A stretch of 6,347 bases of DNA from DATAFT01 sp035544635 (GCA_035544635.1 DATKDQ010000044.1:1-6347); one strand, 5' to 3'; positions 1-6,065 are shown, numbered from the stretch's first letter. Numbers and translations: made by a program. The notes: generated by a model from the letters alone, not told the origin.

Positions 1-429
1 ATCCTGTTCTCGCTCCTGCACTTCGAGGAGGGCGAGGATCGACGCGCCGTGGTCCTGCTCACCGACGGCGATGACTACCAGAGCCGCTTCAGCGCGCGCC
101 AGGCCTCGCTCCAGGCGCGCGCGGCGGGCGTCCCCATCTACATGCTCTCGCTCGCGGGTCTGGACTGGATGCGCCCGGCGATGCGCAAGACGGACCTCGA
201 GACGATCGCCAAGCAGACCGGCGGTCACGTTTTCTACGTCTCGGCCCGCGAGGAGCTGGCCGCCGCCTACGCGCGCATCGGCGACGAGCTGCGCAGCCAG
301 TACGTGCTCGCGTTCGCCACGGAGCGCGCGCTCACCGAAGCGGAGCTGGCGAAGATCGACGTCAGGGTGTCGCGTCCCGATACCACGGTGCGCGCGGTGG
401 TGGCGGGGCGTTCGATTCAGACGCGGTAG
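1..429 (+). CDS. VWFA-related domain protein, C-terminal part (5' truncated)
   Basis: The frame is open from base 1 to a TAG at 427-429, giving 142 residues with the N-terminus outside the window. A GTG at 49 lies inside the conserved core strand and is not a credible start. The order RRAVVLLTDGDD, then RAAGVPIYMLSLAG, then LETIAKQTGGHVFYV and ELRSQYVLAF matches the second half of the von Willebrand factor A fold in the 'VWFA-related' family common in Acidobacteriota and similar soil bacteria. The TDGDD aspartate is the late metal-site (MIDAS) residue; the DxSxS motif should lie upstream. Members are usually predicted to be exported or surface-associated and to bind proteins or metal, with no defined reaction. 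The tail (VRAVVAGRSIQTR) departs from the usual end of the family. The last 68 bases overlap the convergent cyclotransferase gene. The family call is firm; the function is unknown. Confidence 0.85.
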   Translation: MLFSLLHFEEGEDRRAVVLLTDGDDYQSRFSARQASLQARAAGVPIYMLSLAGLDWMRPAMRKTDLETIAKQTGGHVFYVSAREELAAAYARIGDELRSQYVLAFATERALTEAELAKIDVRVSRPDTTVRAVVAGRSIQTR

Positions 430-883
430 AACGAGCGGTCCTCGCGGCGCTCTCGAGGAAGGCGATCCACGCGGCCGGGAGACCGTGCTCTCGGGCGCCG
501 GCGAGGACGAGCGCGCGGTACCACTCGGCGGGCTCGAGGCTGGGGTCGACGTGGCTCGACCGCGCGACGTAGGTGAAGACGTCCAGCCGCTGATTCGCGG
601 TCGTGACCTGGAGCTCGAGGCGCTCGTATCCGGGTCCCTCGACGACGTCGAGCCGCGCGACGTCCTCGGCGGCCACCTCCCACACGACGCCCCACACGCC
701 GTCGGCCGGGGATCCGGTCTTCACGAGCGTGCACTTGCCCGATCCGTCCGCACCGCGCTTGCACCAGCGCAGCGTGTAGCCGGCGAGCGCCGCCGTCCCC
801 ACCGGGCTCGCCAGCGGCGCGCGCCCCGGCAGCGCCATGCGCGCGCTCGACAGGTTCGAGCCATAGGCGAAGTAGAGCGGCAT
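362..883 (-). CDS. Gamma-glutamylcyclotransferase-like (GGCT/AIG2 fold) protein
   Basis: This 173-residue protein starts at ATG 883-881, with a GGAG 7 nt upstream. The N-terminus MPLYFAYGSNL carries the YGSNL substrate-binding loop of the family (residues 7-11). DGSGKC at 46-51 and VWGVVWEV at 63-70 are also typical of bacterial members. E82 in LDVVEGPGYER matches the catalytic glutamate. Family enzymes cyclise gamma-glutamyl groups to 5-oxoproline, releasing an amino acid or amine, and act in the cytosol on glutathione-cycle or gamma-glutamylamine substrates; the substrate here is not evident. The last ~25 residues are Ala/Ser/Pro-rich and look like a tail outside the fold; they are encoded opposite the VWFA gene. 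It is the last gene of the minus-strand unit, 35 nt after the second acyl-CoA dehydrogenase. The open frame continues upstream of 883, but YGSNL position and the ribosome site fix the start. Confidence 0.88.
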   Translation of the reverse strand: MPLYFAYGSNLSSARMALPGRAPLASPVGTAALAGYTLRWCKRGADGSGKCTLVKTGSPADGVWGVVWEVAAEDVARLDVVEGPGYERLELQVTTANQRLDVFTYVARSSHVDPSLEPAEWYRALVLAGAREHGLPAAWIAFLESAARTARSTASESNAPPPPRAPWYRDATP

Positions 884-890
884 AGGGTGG

Positions 891-894
891 CTCC
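891..894 (-). promoter_or_regulatory. Shine-Dalgarno for the cyclotransferase gene
   Basis: Read on the minus strand, GGAG lies 7 nt before the ATG at 883. It selects this start over the longer upstream open frame, which runs through the dehydrogenase gene. Confidence 0.65.
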
Positions 895-918
895 GGGGGC
901 CGCCGACGGGCTCCTGGG

Positions 919-2103
919 CTATCCGATCCGCGATCGGGCAGCGCCCATCGGGTACTCCGAGGCGGCGGCGAGCGCGAACATCTCGGCCGGTCCGCCCAGC
1001 ATCTGACGGTCGTAGCCGGCGCGCTTGAAGTAGAGGTGCATGTCGCACTCCCAGGTGAAGCCGATGCCGCCGAAGACCTGGGTGCAGGTGGTCACGGCTT
1101 CGGTGGCCGCCTCTGTGGCGTGGCCCTTGAGCAGCGGCACCAGATGGCGCGCCTGGTCGAGGCCGCGGTCCCAGGCGTACGCCGTGTACCAGAGCAGCGA
1201 CTGGATGGGGTCGATCGCGGCCACCGTCTCGGCGCACATGTGCTTGACCGCCTGGAACGACCCGATCACCCGGCCGAACTGCTCGCGCTGCTTGGCGTAC
1301 TCGACGGCGAGGCTCAGGCCCTCCTGCGCGGCGCCGAGAGCGTCGGCGGCGAGGGCGACCCGGCCGGCCTCGAGCGCGCGCCCGGCGGCCACGCCGAGGC
1401 CTTCGCTGGCCCCGCGGCCGCCCGCCCCTCCGGCGGCGCTCGACCCGCCGATCAGCCTCGCGACGCTCGCCGCCGGGACGCCGTCGAGGATCAGCTCGCC
1501 GACCCGCCTCGTGTCGTCGACCGTGCGCAGCGGCTCGATCGTGAGACCGGGCGCATCCGGGGGGAGGAGAAGGAGATCATCGCCGACCTGGAGCACGATC
1601 ACCTCGGCGCCGACCGCGTCGGGCACGAAGGCCACGGATCCGCTGATACGCCCCCGATCGACGCGCAGACCGCCGTGCGGTGCACCTCCCGTCGTGCGCG
1701 GCGTGCGGCCGTCGAGAGCCGCCGCATCGAGCGCGACCGCGACGACGGCGGAGCCCTCGGCGATCCGCGGCAGCCACTCGTGCTGCTGAGCGTCGCTTGC
1801 CGCGGCCTGGAGCAGCAGGGGAGCCATGACGTAGGCGGTGTGGAAGGAGATCGGCGCGGCGGCGCGACCGAGCTCCTGCGCGACCACCACCGCGTCGAGC
1901 AGGCCGAGCCCGCTGCCGCCGTGCTCCTCGGGGACGAGGAGGCCGGTGATGCCCTGTTCGCCGAGGGCCCGATGGAGCGCGCGATCGATTCCGTCGCCGC
2001 TCTCCATGACCTTGCGCACGCGCTCGATCGGCGCCTGGCGCGCGAGCAGCTCGCGCAGGCTGGAGCGCAGGAGGAGCTGGGCGTCGGAGAGTCCGAAGTC
2101 CAC
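919..2103 (-). CDS. Acyl-CoA dehydrogenase, FAD-motif subunit (B) of a two-gene pair
   Basis: This is a 394-residue acyl-CoA dehydrogenase-family protein. Its GTG start directly abuts the TAA of the previous dehydrogenase, with GAGG 9 nt upstream. The N-terminal helical part (MDFGLSDAQ, then GLLVPEEHGGSGLGLLD at 54-70) leads to a beta domain and a C-terminal helical domain. The latter has REQFGRVIGSFQAVKH (273-288), the arginine/phenylalanine motif that contacts FAD across the subunit interface, and GGIGFTWECDMHLYFKRA (345-362). I see no glutamate at either usual catalytic position, so it probably works only with its neighbour, as in alpha2beta2 dehydrogenases such as ChsE1-ChsE2 (known family). 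The reaction would be alpha,beta-desaturation of an acyl-CoA with electrons passed to ETF. A Gly/Ala/Ser-rich stretch at 218-241 replaces a normally compact loop. The acyl substrate cannot be read from the sequence. Confidence 0.92.
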   Translation of the reverse strand: MDFGLSDAQLLLRSSLRELLARQAPIERVRKVMESGDGIDRALHRALGEQGITGLLVPEEHGGSGLGLLDAVVVAQELGRAAAPISFHTAYVMAPLLLQAAASDAQQHEWLPRIAEGSAVVAVALDAAALDGRTPRTTGGAPHGGLRVDRGRISGSVAFVPDAVGAEVIVLQVGDDLLLLPPDAPGLTIEPLRTVDDTRRVGELILDGVPAASVARLIGGSSAAGGAGGRGASEGLGVAAGRALEAGRVALAADALGAAQEGLSLAVEYAKQREQFGRVIGSFQAVKHMCAETVAAIDPIQSLLWYTAYAWDRGLDQARHLVPLLKGHATEAATEAVTTCTQVFGGIGFTWECDMHLYFKRAGYDRQMLGGPAEMFALAAASEYPMGAARSRIG

Positions 2104-3282
2104 TTACTGCCGCCTCGGCCGCCCCGCGCGCGGCAGGCCCAGCCCCGCCTCCGCGATGATGTTCTTCTGGATCTGCGCCGTGCCGCCCCCGATGATGAGC
2201 CCCAGGGCGTACATGTACTGCGTCTGCCACGCGCCCTCGTCGCGCACCCCGCGCGAGCCGCGCTGGAGCGCGCCGCGCTCGCCCATGGCGTCGATCGCGA
2301 GCGCGCAGAGGTCGTAGTTGAGCTGGCAGCCGTTGAGCTTGGTGATGAGCCCGGATACGCCCGACTCGCGGCCGCGCAGCCGGTCGGTCAGGAGCCGCAG
2401 CCCGTGGTACTTCATCGCCAGGACGCGCGCCTCGAGCCGCGCCAGGCGATCGCGGTACACCGGATCGTCGTAGAGGCCGGTCTCGGCGAGCACGTCGAGG
2501 GCCCCGCGCAGGAAGGTCTCGGTCTGGTTCGAGCGGCCGAGCATGCTGCGCTCGAAGCGCAGGAGATAGGTGGCGATCTCCCAGCCCTGGCCGCGGTCTC
2601 CGACCAGGTTCTCGCGCGGCACGCGCACGTCGGTGAAGAAGACCTCGTTGAACGAGGCGTCGCCGGTCATGGTCATGAGCGGGCGGACCTCGATCCCCGG
2701 CGCCTGCATGTCGATCAGGAGGTAGCTGATGCCGGCGTGCCTCTCGGCGTCGAGCTCGGTGCGCACCAGGCAGAACATCATGTCCGCCTCGCGCGCGGTC
2801 GAGGTCCAGATCTTCTGGCCGTTGACCACCCACTCGTCGCCGTCGAGGCGGGCGTGGGTGCGCAGGCTGGCGAGGTCGCTCCCCGCCGAGGGCTCGCTGT
2901 AGCCCTGGCACCAGATCATCTCGCCGCGAAGGGTCGGTCCGACGTAGCGACGCTTCTGCTCCTCGTCCCCGTAGCGCAGCACGGTGGGCACGAACATCGA
3001 GATGCCCTGGCTCTCCATGCCGCGGAACACCCGCGCGCGCGCGAGCTCGTCGTCGATGACGATGGTCTCGAGCAGGTCCGGTTGGGCGCCGTAGCCGCCG
3101 TACTCGCGCGGCACGGTGCGCGCGGCATAACCGTTCTCGATCAGGGTCTTCTGCCAGGCGAGCACGCGGGGGTCGCGCATCGCGCCGACGCCGGCGGGCG
3201 GCGCCGCGTCGCGGTGGCGCTCGAGAAACGCGCGCACCTGCTGGCGAAACGCCTCGTAACGGGGGCCGATGTCGAGGTCCAT
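2104..3282 (-). CDS. Acyl-CoA dehydrogenase, catalytic-glutamate subunit (A) of a two-gene pair
   Basis: This is a 392-residue acyl-CoA dehydrogenase-family protein. The ATG start at 3282 gives MDLDIGPRYEAFRQQVRAFL, the normal family N-terminus; no strong Shine-Dalgarno is seen, so translation may be coupled to the amidohydrolase ending 13 nt upstream. Motifs in order are CQGYSEPSAGSDLASLRT (125-142, flavin and substrate binding), NGQKIWTSTA (154-163), RFERSMLG (242-249) with E244 as candidate base, and GGGTAQIQKNIIAEAGLGLPR-type ending (365-385). The RxxFGxxI FAD motif of classical homotetramers is missing around 270-300 and is found instead in the next gene. The two genes abut with no gap (TAA then GTG), which supports a stoichiometric complex. 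The predicted role is the first oxidation step of beta-oxidation of a possibly bulky or branched acyl-CoA. Substrate is inferred only by resemblance to FadE/ChsE-type pairs. Confidence 0.93.
   Translation of the reverse strand: MDLDIGPRYEAFRQQVRAFLERHRDAAPPAGVGAMRDPRVLAWQKTLIENGYAARTVPREYGGYGAQPDLLETIVIDDELARARVFRGMESQGISMFVPTVLRYGDEEQKRRYVGPTLRGEMIWCQGYSEPSAGSDLASLRTHARLDGDEWVVNGQKIWTSTAREADMMFCLVRTELDAERHAGISYLLIDMQAPGIEVRPLMTMTGDASFNEVFFTDVRVPRENLVGDRGQGWEIATYLLRFERSMLGRSNQTETFLRGALDVLAETGLYDDPVYRDRLARLEARVLAMKYHGLRLLTDRLRGRESGVSGLITKLNGCQLNYDLCALAIDAMGERGALQRGSRGVRDEGAWQTQYMYALGLIIGGGTAQIQKNIIAEAGLGLPRAGRPRRQ
2113..2116 (-). promoter_or_regulatory. Shine-Dalgarno supporting the GTG start of dehydrogenase B
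   Basis: GAGG on the minus strand lies 9 nt before the GTG at 2103, inside the last codons of dehydrogenase A. With the directly abutting TAA-GTG junction, it suggests translational coupling of the two subunits. Confidence 0.55.
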
Positions 3283-3287
3283 GGTGA

Positions 3288-3301
3288 GTGACAGGCTACT
3301 C
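3288..3301 (-). repeat. 14-nt fragment of the GAGTAGCCTGTCACC repeat at a gene junction
   Basis: Read on the minus strand, GAGTAGCCTGTCAC is identical to 14 nt of the repeat copy at 4724-4740 (opposite orientation) and differs by one base from the copies at 4633-4649 and 4683-4699. It contains the TAG stop of the amidohydrolase and ends 5 nt before the ATG of dehydrogenase A. There is no inverted partner here, so it is a half element at best. Confidence 0.55.
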
Positions 3302-4618
3302 CGCGGTCGGTTCCCCCGCCAGGTAGTCCCACGCCAGGTTCGCCATCGCGCGCACGCCCAGTCGGAGCCCGGACTCGTCGACGAAGAAGAAGGGGGAATG
3401 GTTCGGCGCTGCCTGCTCGAGCGGACGGTCGAGCGGAGTCACGCCCATGAAGAAGTAGAGGCCGGGAACGTGCTGCTGGAACTCCGAGAAGTCCTCGGCG
3501 CCGGTGGTGGGCGGGCCGACGGCCACGTGGTCGGCTCCGGCGACGCGCTGGAGCGTCGGCACCATGCGCTGCGTGAGCGCGGGATCGTTGAACGTCACCG
3601 GTGCGCCGAGCTCGATCGTGACGTCGGCTTTGGCCCCCATGCTCTCGGCGACCTTGGTCACGGTCTCGCGGATACGCGCGTGGAGCTCCTCGCGGATGGT
3701 CGGGTCGAGCGAGCGGATGGTGCCTACCATCCTCACGTCGTCGGGGATGATGTTGCCGCGCACTCCGCCGTGGATGCTCCCGATCGACACCACGATCGGC
3801 GACTGCGTGATGTCGATCCGGCGGCCCACGACGGACTGCAGGGCGACCAGGATGTGTCCCGCCGTGGTGATCGGATCGACCCCCAGCCAGGGCATGGCGC
3901 CGTGGGTCTGTCTGCCCCTGACGACGATCTGGAGGCCATCGGCGCTCGCCATGGTGCCGCCCGGCCGATAGGTGAGCGTTCCGGTGTGGGTCCGCGACGT
4001 GACGTGCAGCCCGAAGATCGCCTCCGGCGTCGGATCGTCGAACGCCCCTTCCTCGAGCATGAGCTCGGCGCCGCCGCGCTCGCCCTGCGGAGCCCCCTCC
4101 TCGGCCGGCTGGAAGATGAGCTTGACGGTGCCCGGGAGGTCCGCGCGCATTTGCGCCAGCACCTCGGCGGCGCCCATCAGGATGGCGGTGTGAGCGTCGT
4201 GCCCGCAGGCGTGCATGACGCCGACCTCCTCGCCGTTGTAGGTCGATCTCACGCGCGAGGCGAAGGGGACGTCGACCTCCTCCGTCACCGGCAGCGCGTC
4301 CATGTCGGCGCGCAGCGCCACCACCGGCCCGGGCCGCCCGCCGCGCAGGATCCCGACCACCCCGGTGTGGGCCACCTCGGTTGTGACCTCGAGGCCGAGC
4401 CGGCGCAGGTGCTCGGCGACGATCGAGGCGGTGCGCCGCTCGCGGTTGCCGAGCTCGGGGTTGGCGTGGAAGTCCCGCCGCCAGGTGATGACGTCGGGCT
4501 CGACCTCGGCCGCGAGCCGATCGATCTCGCGCACGATCCGATCCGGCAGGTCGCCGGCGCGCACGACACCCGACAGAAGCAGAGACAGCGCGGCGGCGGC
4601 GAGCAGACGACCCGTCAT
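3296..4618 (-). CDS. Exported M20-family metallo-amidohydrolase (hippurate / IAA-amino-acid hydrolase type)
   Basis: This 440-residue protein has the full-length M20D-type layout. Residues 1-21 (MTGRLLAAAALSLLLSGVVRA) form a signal peptide with likely cleavage after VRA, so it should act in the periplasm or outside; many bacterial relatives are cytosolic. Metal-site motifs are RADMDALPVTE (103-113), HACGHDAH (136-143; C138, H140), FQPAEEG (169-175; E173 likely base, E174 ligand), GLHV (H205) and APNHSPF (H407). The lid/dimerisation domain contains THGAMPW (238-244). The family hydrolyses amide bonds of N-acyl or N-aroyl amino acids, or deacetylates amino acids; the natural substrate is not visible. 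The start is ATG 4618 with GGAGG 7 nt upstream. A large stem-loop ends just before that site. It is followed after 13 nt by the dehydrogenase pair, so it may supply the acid the pair degrades (inference). Confidence 0.93.
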   Translation of the reverse strand: MTGRLLAAAALSLLLSGVVRAGDLPDRIVREIDRLAAEVEPDVITWRRDFHANPELGNRERRTASIVAEHLRRLGLEVTTEVAHTGVVGILRGGRPGPVVALRADMDALPVTEEVDVPFASRVRSTYNGEEVGVMHACGHDAHTAILMGAAEVLAQMRADLPGTVKLIFQPAEEGAPQGERGGAELMLEEGAFDDPTPEAIFGLHVTSRTHTGTLTYRPGGTMASADGLQIVVRGRQTHGAMPWLGVDPITTAGHILVALQSVVGRRIDITQSPIVVSIGSIHGGVRGNIIPDDVRMVGTIRSLDPTIREELHARIRETVTKVAESMGAKADVTIELGAPVTFNDPALTQRMVPTLQRVAGADHVAVGPPTTGAEDFSEFQQHVPGLYFFMGVTPLDRPLEQAAPNHSPFFFVDESGLRLGVRAMANLAWDYLAGEPTAE

Positions 4619-4619
4619 C

Positions 4620-4630
4620 GGAGGCCCTCC
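4620..4630 (-). promoter_or_regulatory. Strong Shine-Dalgarno of the amidohydrolase within a short palindrome
   Basis: On the minus strand GGAGG (4630-4626) sits 7 nt before the ATG at 4618 and is part of GGAGGGCCTCC, an inverted repeat whose CCTCC half could compete for the ribosome site. It lies 2 nt after the base of the stem-loop at 4633-4699. The loop of the small palindrome is too tight to be a stable hairpin by itself. Confidence 0.6.
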
Positions 4631-4632
4631 AG

Positions 4633-4699
4633 GGTGACAGGATACTCATTTCCCCATGCGTCGGGACGACGCCGAGGGCGAGATGAGTATCCTGTCACC
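4633..4699 (-). repeat. 67-nt REP/MITE-like inverted repeat (stem-loop) in the MFS-amidohydrolase gap
   Basis: GGTGACAGGATACTCAT at 4633-4649 is the exact reverse complement of 4683-4699, a perfect 17-bp stem. It extends inward by a T-G wobble and two more pairs (to 4652/4680), then a C-C mismatch and two further pairs. A 6-bp inner hairpin (4658-4663 with 4667-4672, loop GGA) caps it. The structure would form in the operon mRNA directly upstream of the amidohydrolase ribosome site. There is no T-run on either side in either orientation, so it is not a standard Rho-independent terminator. Candidate roles are a REP-type mobile repeat, an mRNA processing or stability element, or an attenuator. 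The structure is seen directly; the role is inference. Confidence 0.85.
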
Positions 4700-4740
4700 A
4701 TCGAGCGCCAGCGTGGCGGCGAAATGAGTAGCCTGTCACC
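4677..4740 (+). repeat. Two direct copies of a 23-nt repeat unit, 41 nt apart
   Basis: Positions 4677-4699 and 4718-4740 match at 21 of 23 bases; the differences are G/A at 4682/4723 and T/G at 4690/4731. The core is ATGAGTA(T/G)CCTGTCACC. The first copy is also the right arm of the stem-loop, so the core occurs three times in this gap: once in inverted and twice in direct orientation. The arrangement is like a clustered REP/BIME element. Confidence 0.85.
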
Positions 4741-4777
4741 AACGCGGCGACCGCCTGTCACCAACGCGTCGACCGCC
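4731..4777 (+). repeat. 22-nt tandem duplication reaching into the MFS gene end
   Basis: The unit GCCTGTCACCAACGCG followed by G or T and CGACC occurs at 4731-4752 and 4753-4774 with one difference, and the next GCC continues the phase. The first unit contains the 3' half of the third repeat core. The second unit includes the TGA stop (4758-4760) and the last codons of the transporter, so a small duplication or slippage event probably remade the transporter C-terminus. Confidence 0.75.
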
Positions 4778-5906
4778 GGTCGGCGAGGGAGATCCGCCAG
4801 GCCGCGACCGCCGCCGCCGCCATGGCGAGGCCGAACCAGAGCGCGAAACGGCGCGCCGTGACCGCGTCCATCGCCGCGCCCAGACCCCAGGCCAGGCCGA
4901 CGTAGGGGAGGCTGCGCGCCGCGTTGTAGATCGAGAGCACGGTGGCGCGCTGCCCGGGATCGACCGCCGCGACCAGCTGCCCCGCGACAACGGTGTCGTG
5001 CACCGAGCGCAGCGCATGCCGGAGAAGGAAGCCCACACCGCCGCCGAGAAGCCCGAGCCTTGGCGACGCGGCGAGCGTCGCCGCACCGACCAGAGCCATG
5101 CCGAAGAGCAGTCGCCGGCGGCCGAGACGCCGCTCCAGGCGATCGGAGAAGTGAGCCGCGGCCGCGGCGGCGAGGTAGGCTCCGGCGAAGAGGGCTCCCA
5201 ATCCGCGCGGCGGGAACCCGAACTCGACCACCAGCACCTCGTCGAGCAGCTCGTCGCTCACGACCAGGAACACGCCGACCAAGAGCACCGGCAGCGTGAG
5301 ACGCCACTCACGCGCCAACACCGCGACCGCTTCGGTCGATCGACCCTCGCGCGTGGTGGTGGCCCGCGGCGGCTCGTCGAGACCGAGCGCCACGCCCGCG
5401 GCGATCGCGAACGCTCCGGCCGCGGCGAGATATGGCAGGCGGGGGTCGATGTCGTAGAGAAAGCCGCCGGTCAGGCACGCCCCGGCGAAGGCGGCCAGCC
5501 CGAGCGCATTCGCGCGGCCGAGCACGCGCACGTAGCCGCGAGCCCGATCCCTCTCGTCCAGCGACTCCCAGAGCATCGCCTCGAACGTCCCGGAGTGGAG
5601 CGCGCGTCCGAGCTGGATCACGAACAGCGACCCGACGAGCCCGCCGAGGCTCGAAGCGGCGGCAAACAGGAGATAACCGGCGACCTCGATCGCGAACGAC
5701 CCGGCCAGGCAGCGCTTGCGCCCCCACCGGTCGGCCGCGACGCCGGTGGGGATCTCCATCGCGAACGCGGTCGCGACGCTCACGGTCTCGACCAGTCCGA
5801 TCCCGGCGTAGTCGGTCAGGCGCAGGCAGTAGAGGACGTAGACGGCGAGGCCGAACCGGAGGCCCCGAAGCGTCGCCAGGACGTAGAGCAGGCGGACGTT
5901 GAGCAC
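4758..5906 (-). CDS. Major facilitator superfamily transporter (efflux-like, 12 helices)
   Basis: This 382-residue hydrophobic protein has about twelve membrane segments, near residues 5-27, 33-50, 67-86, 88-107, 130-151, 157-176, 201-220, 234-252, 265-282, 284-300, 324-344 and 351-372. The MFS signature EIPTGVAADRWGRKR (51-65) lies between helices 2 and 3, and SGTFEAMLWESLDERDRARGY (105-125 region) follows helix 4, both typical of drug/metabolite:H+ antiporter-like MFS proteins. A second, weaker motif is FSDRLERRLGRRR (253-265). The acidic cluster D218, E219, D222, E223, E228 in or near helix 7 is notable and could bind cations. The substrate is unknown. The GTG start gives MLNVRLLYVLATLRG, a normal MFS N-terminus, but no Shine-Dalgarno is visible, so the start is uncertain. 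The last residues fall in a tandem duplication. The amidohydrolase follows after 139 nt filled by repeats. Confidence 0.88.
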   Translation of the reverse strand: MLNVRLLYVLATLRGLRFGLAVYVLYCLRLTDYAGIGLVETVSVATAFAMEIPTGVAADRWGRKRCLAGSFAIEVAGYLLFAAASSLGGLVGSLFVIQLGRALHSGTFEAMLWESLDERDRARGYVRVLGRANALGLAAFAGACLTGGFLYDIDPRLPYLAAAGAFAIAAGVALGLDEPPRATTTREGRSTEAVAVLAREWRLTLPVLLVGVFLVVSDELLDEVLVVEFGFPPRGLGALFAGAYLAAAAAAHFSDRLERRLGRRRLLFGMALVGAATLAASPRLGLLGGGVGFLLRHALRSVHDTVVAGQLVAAVDPGQRATVLSIYNAARSLPYVGLAWGLGAAMDAVTARRFALWFGLAMAAAAVAAWRISLADRRSTRW

Positions 5907-6065
5907 GACGGTGGGGCGCGACGTTACCGGCTGCCCGGCCAGAGGTCCAGATGGCGGTGCCGAGCCACCGGGGCTGGTGGCGGTGTGTGGCGCCGGATCG
6001 GTGGGCGGTCGGGGGCGGCTTCCGGCGCATGCCCCACGGGGCGCGCGCGGGCCGCCGCTGGTCCC
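5907..6065. other. Gene-free gap between the prolyl isomerase and MFS genes, with a weak hairpin
   Basis: I see no gene or convincing promoter in this 159-nt gap. It holds GCCACC-GGGGCT-GGTGGC (5964-5981), a perfect 6-bp stem with a 6-nt loop, and GCCCCACGGGGC (6031-6042), a tight palindrome. Neither has a T-run, so a terminator call would be weak. The minus-strand frame of the transporter stays open back to the TAG of the isomerase, but contains no ATG, GTG or TTG start and reads as Pro/Ala/Gly/Thr-rich, so it is not counted as coding. Confidence 0.4.

Noticed and set aside
884..1237. Upstream extension of the cyclotransferase open frame, suggesting a fusion
   Set aside because: The extension is out of frame with the dehydrogenase it overlaps and is low-complexity; the YGSNL loop normally lies at the extreme N-terminus, and a ribosome site precedes ATG 883.
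1036..3291. A 751-codon plus-strand open frame opposite both dehydrogenase genes
   Set aside because: It is a shadow of strong third-position GC bias. Its translation is Arg/His/Glu/Ala-rich without family motifs, while the minus strand encodes two textbook acyl-CoA dehydrogenases.
4633..4777. CRISPR-like array in the repeat cluster
   Set aside because: The copies are in mixed orientation, spacing is irregular, there are too few units, and no cas gene is present.
3269..4861. A 530-codon plus-strand open frame opposite the amidohydrolase and repeat cluster
   Set aside because: No recognisable domain, and composition typical of antisense shadows; the minus strand carries a complete M20 protein with all metal ligands.
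4615..5307. A minus-strand open frame covering the repeat cluster and part of the MFS gene in another frame
   Set aside because: The translation is Arg/Ala/Gly-rich without hydrophobic segments or motifs, and it overlaps the well-supported MFS frame.
6031..6042. GCCCCACGGGGC palindrome after the prolyl isomerase stop as a terminator
   Set aside because: The loop is only 2 nt (or a 4-bp stem with a 4-nt loop) and no T-run follows on the minus strand.
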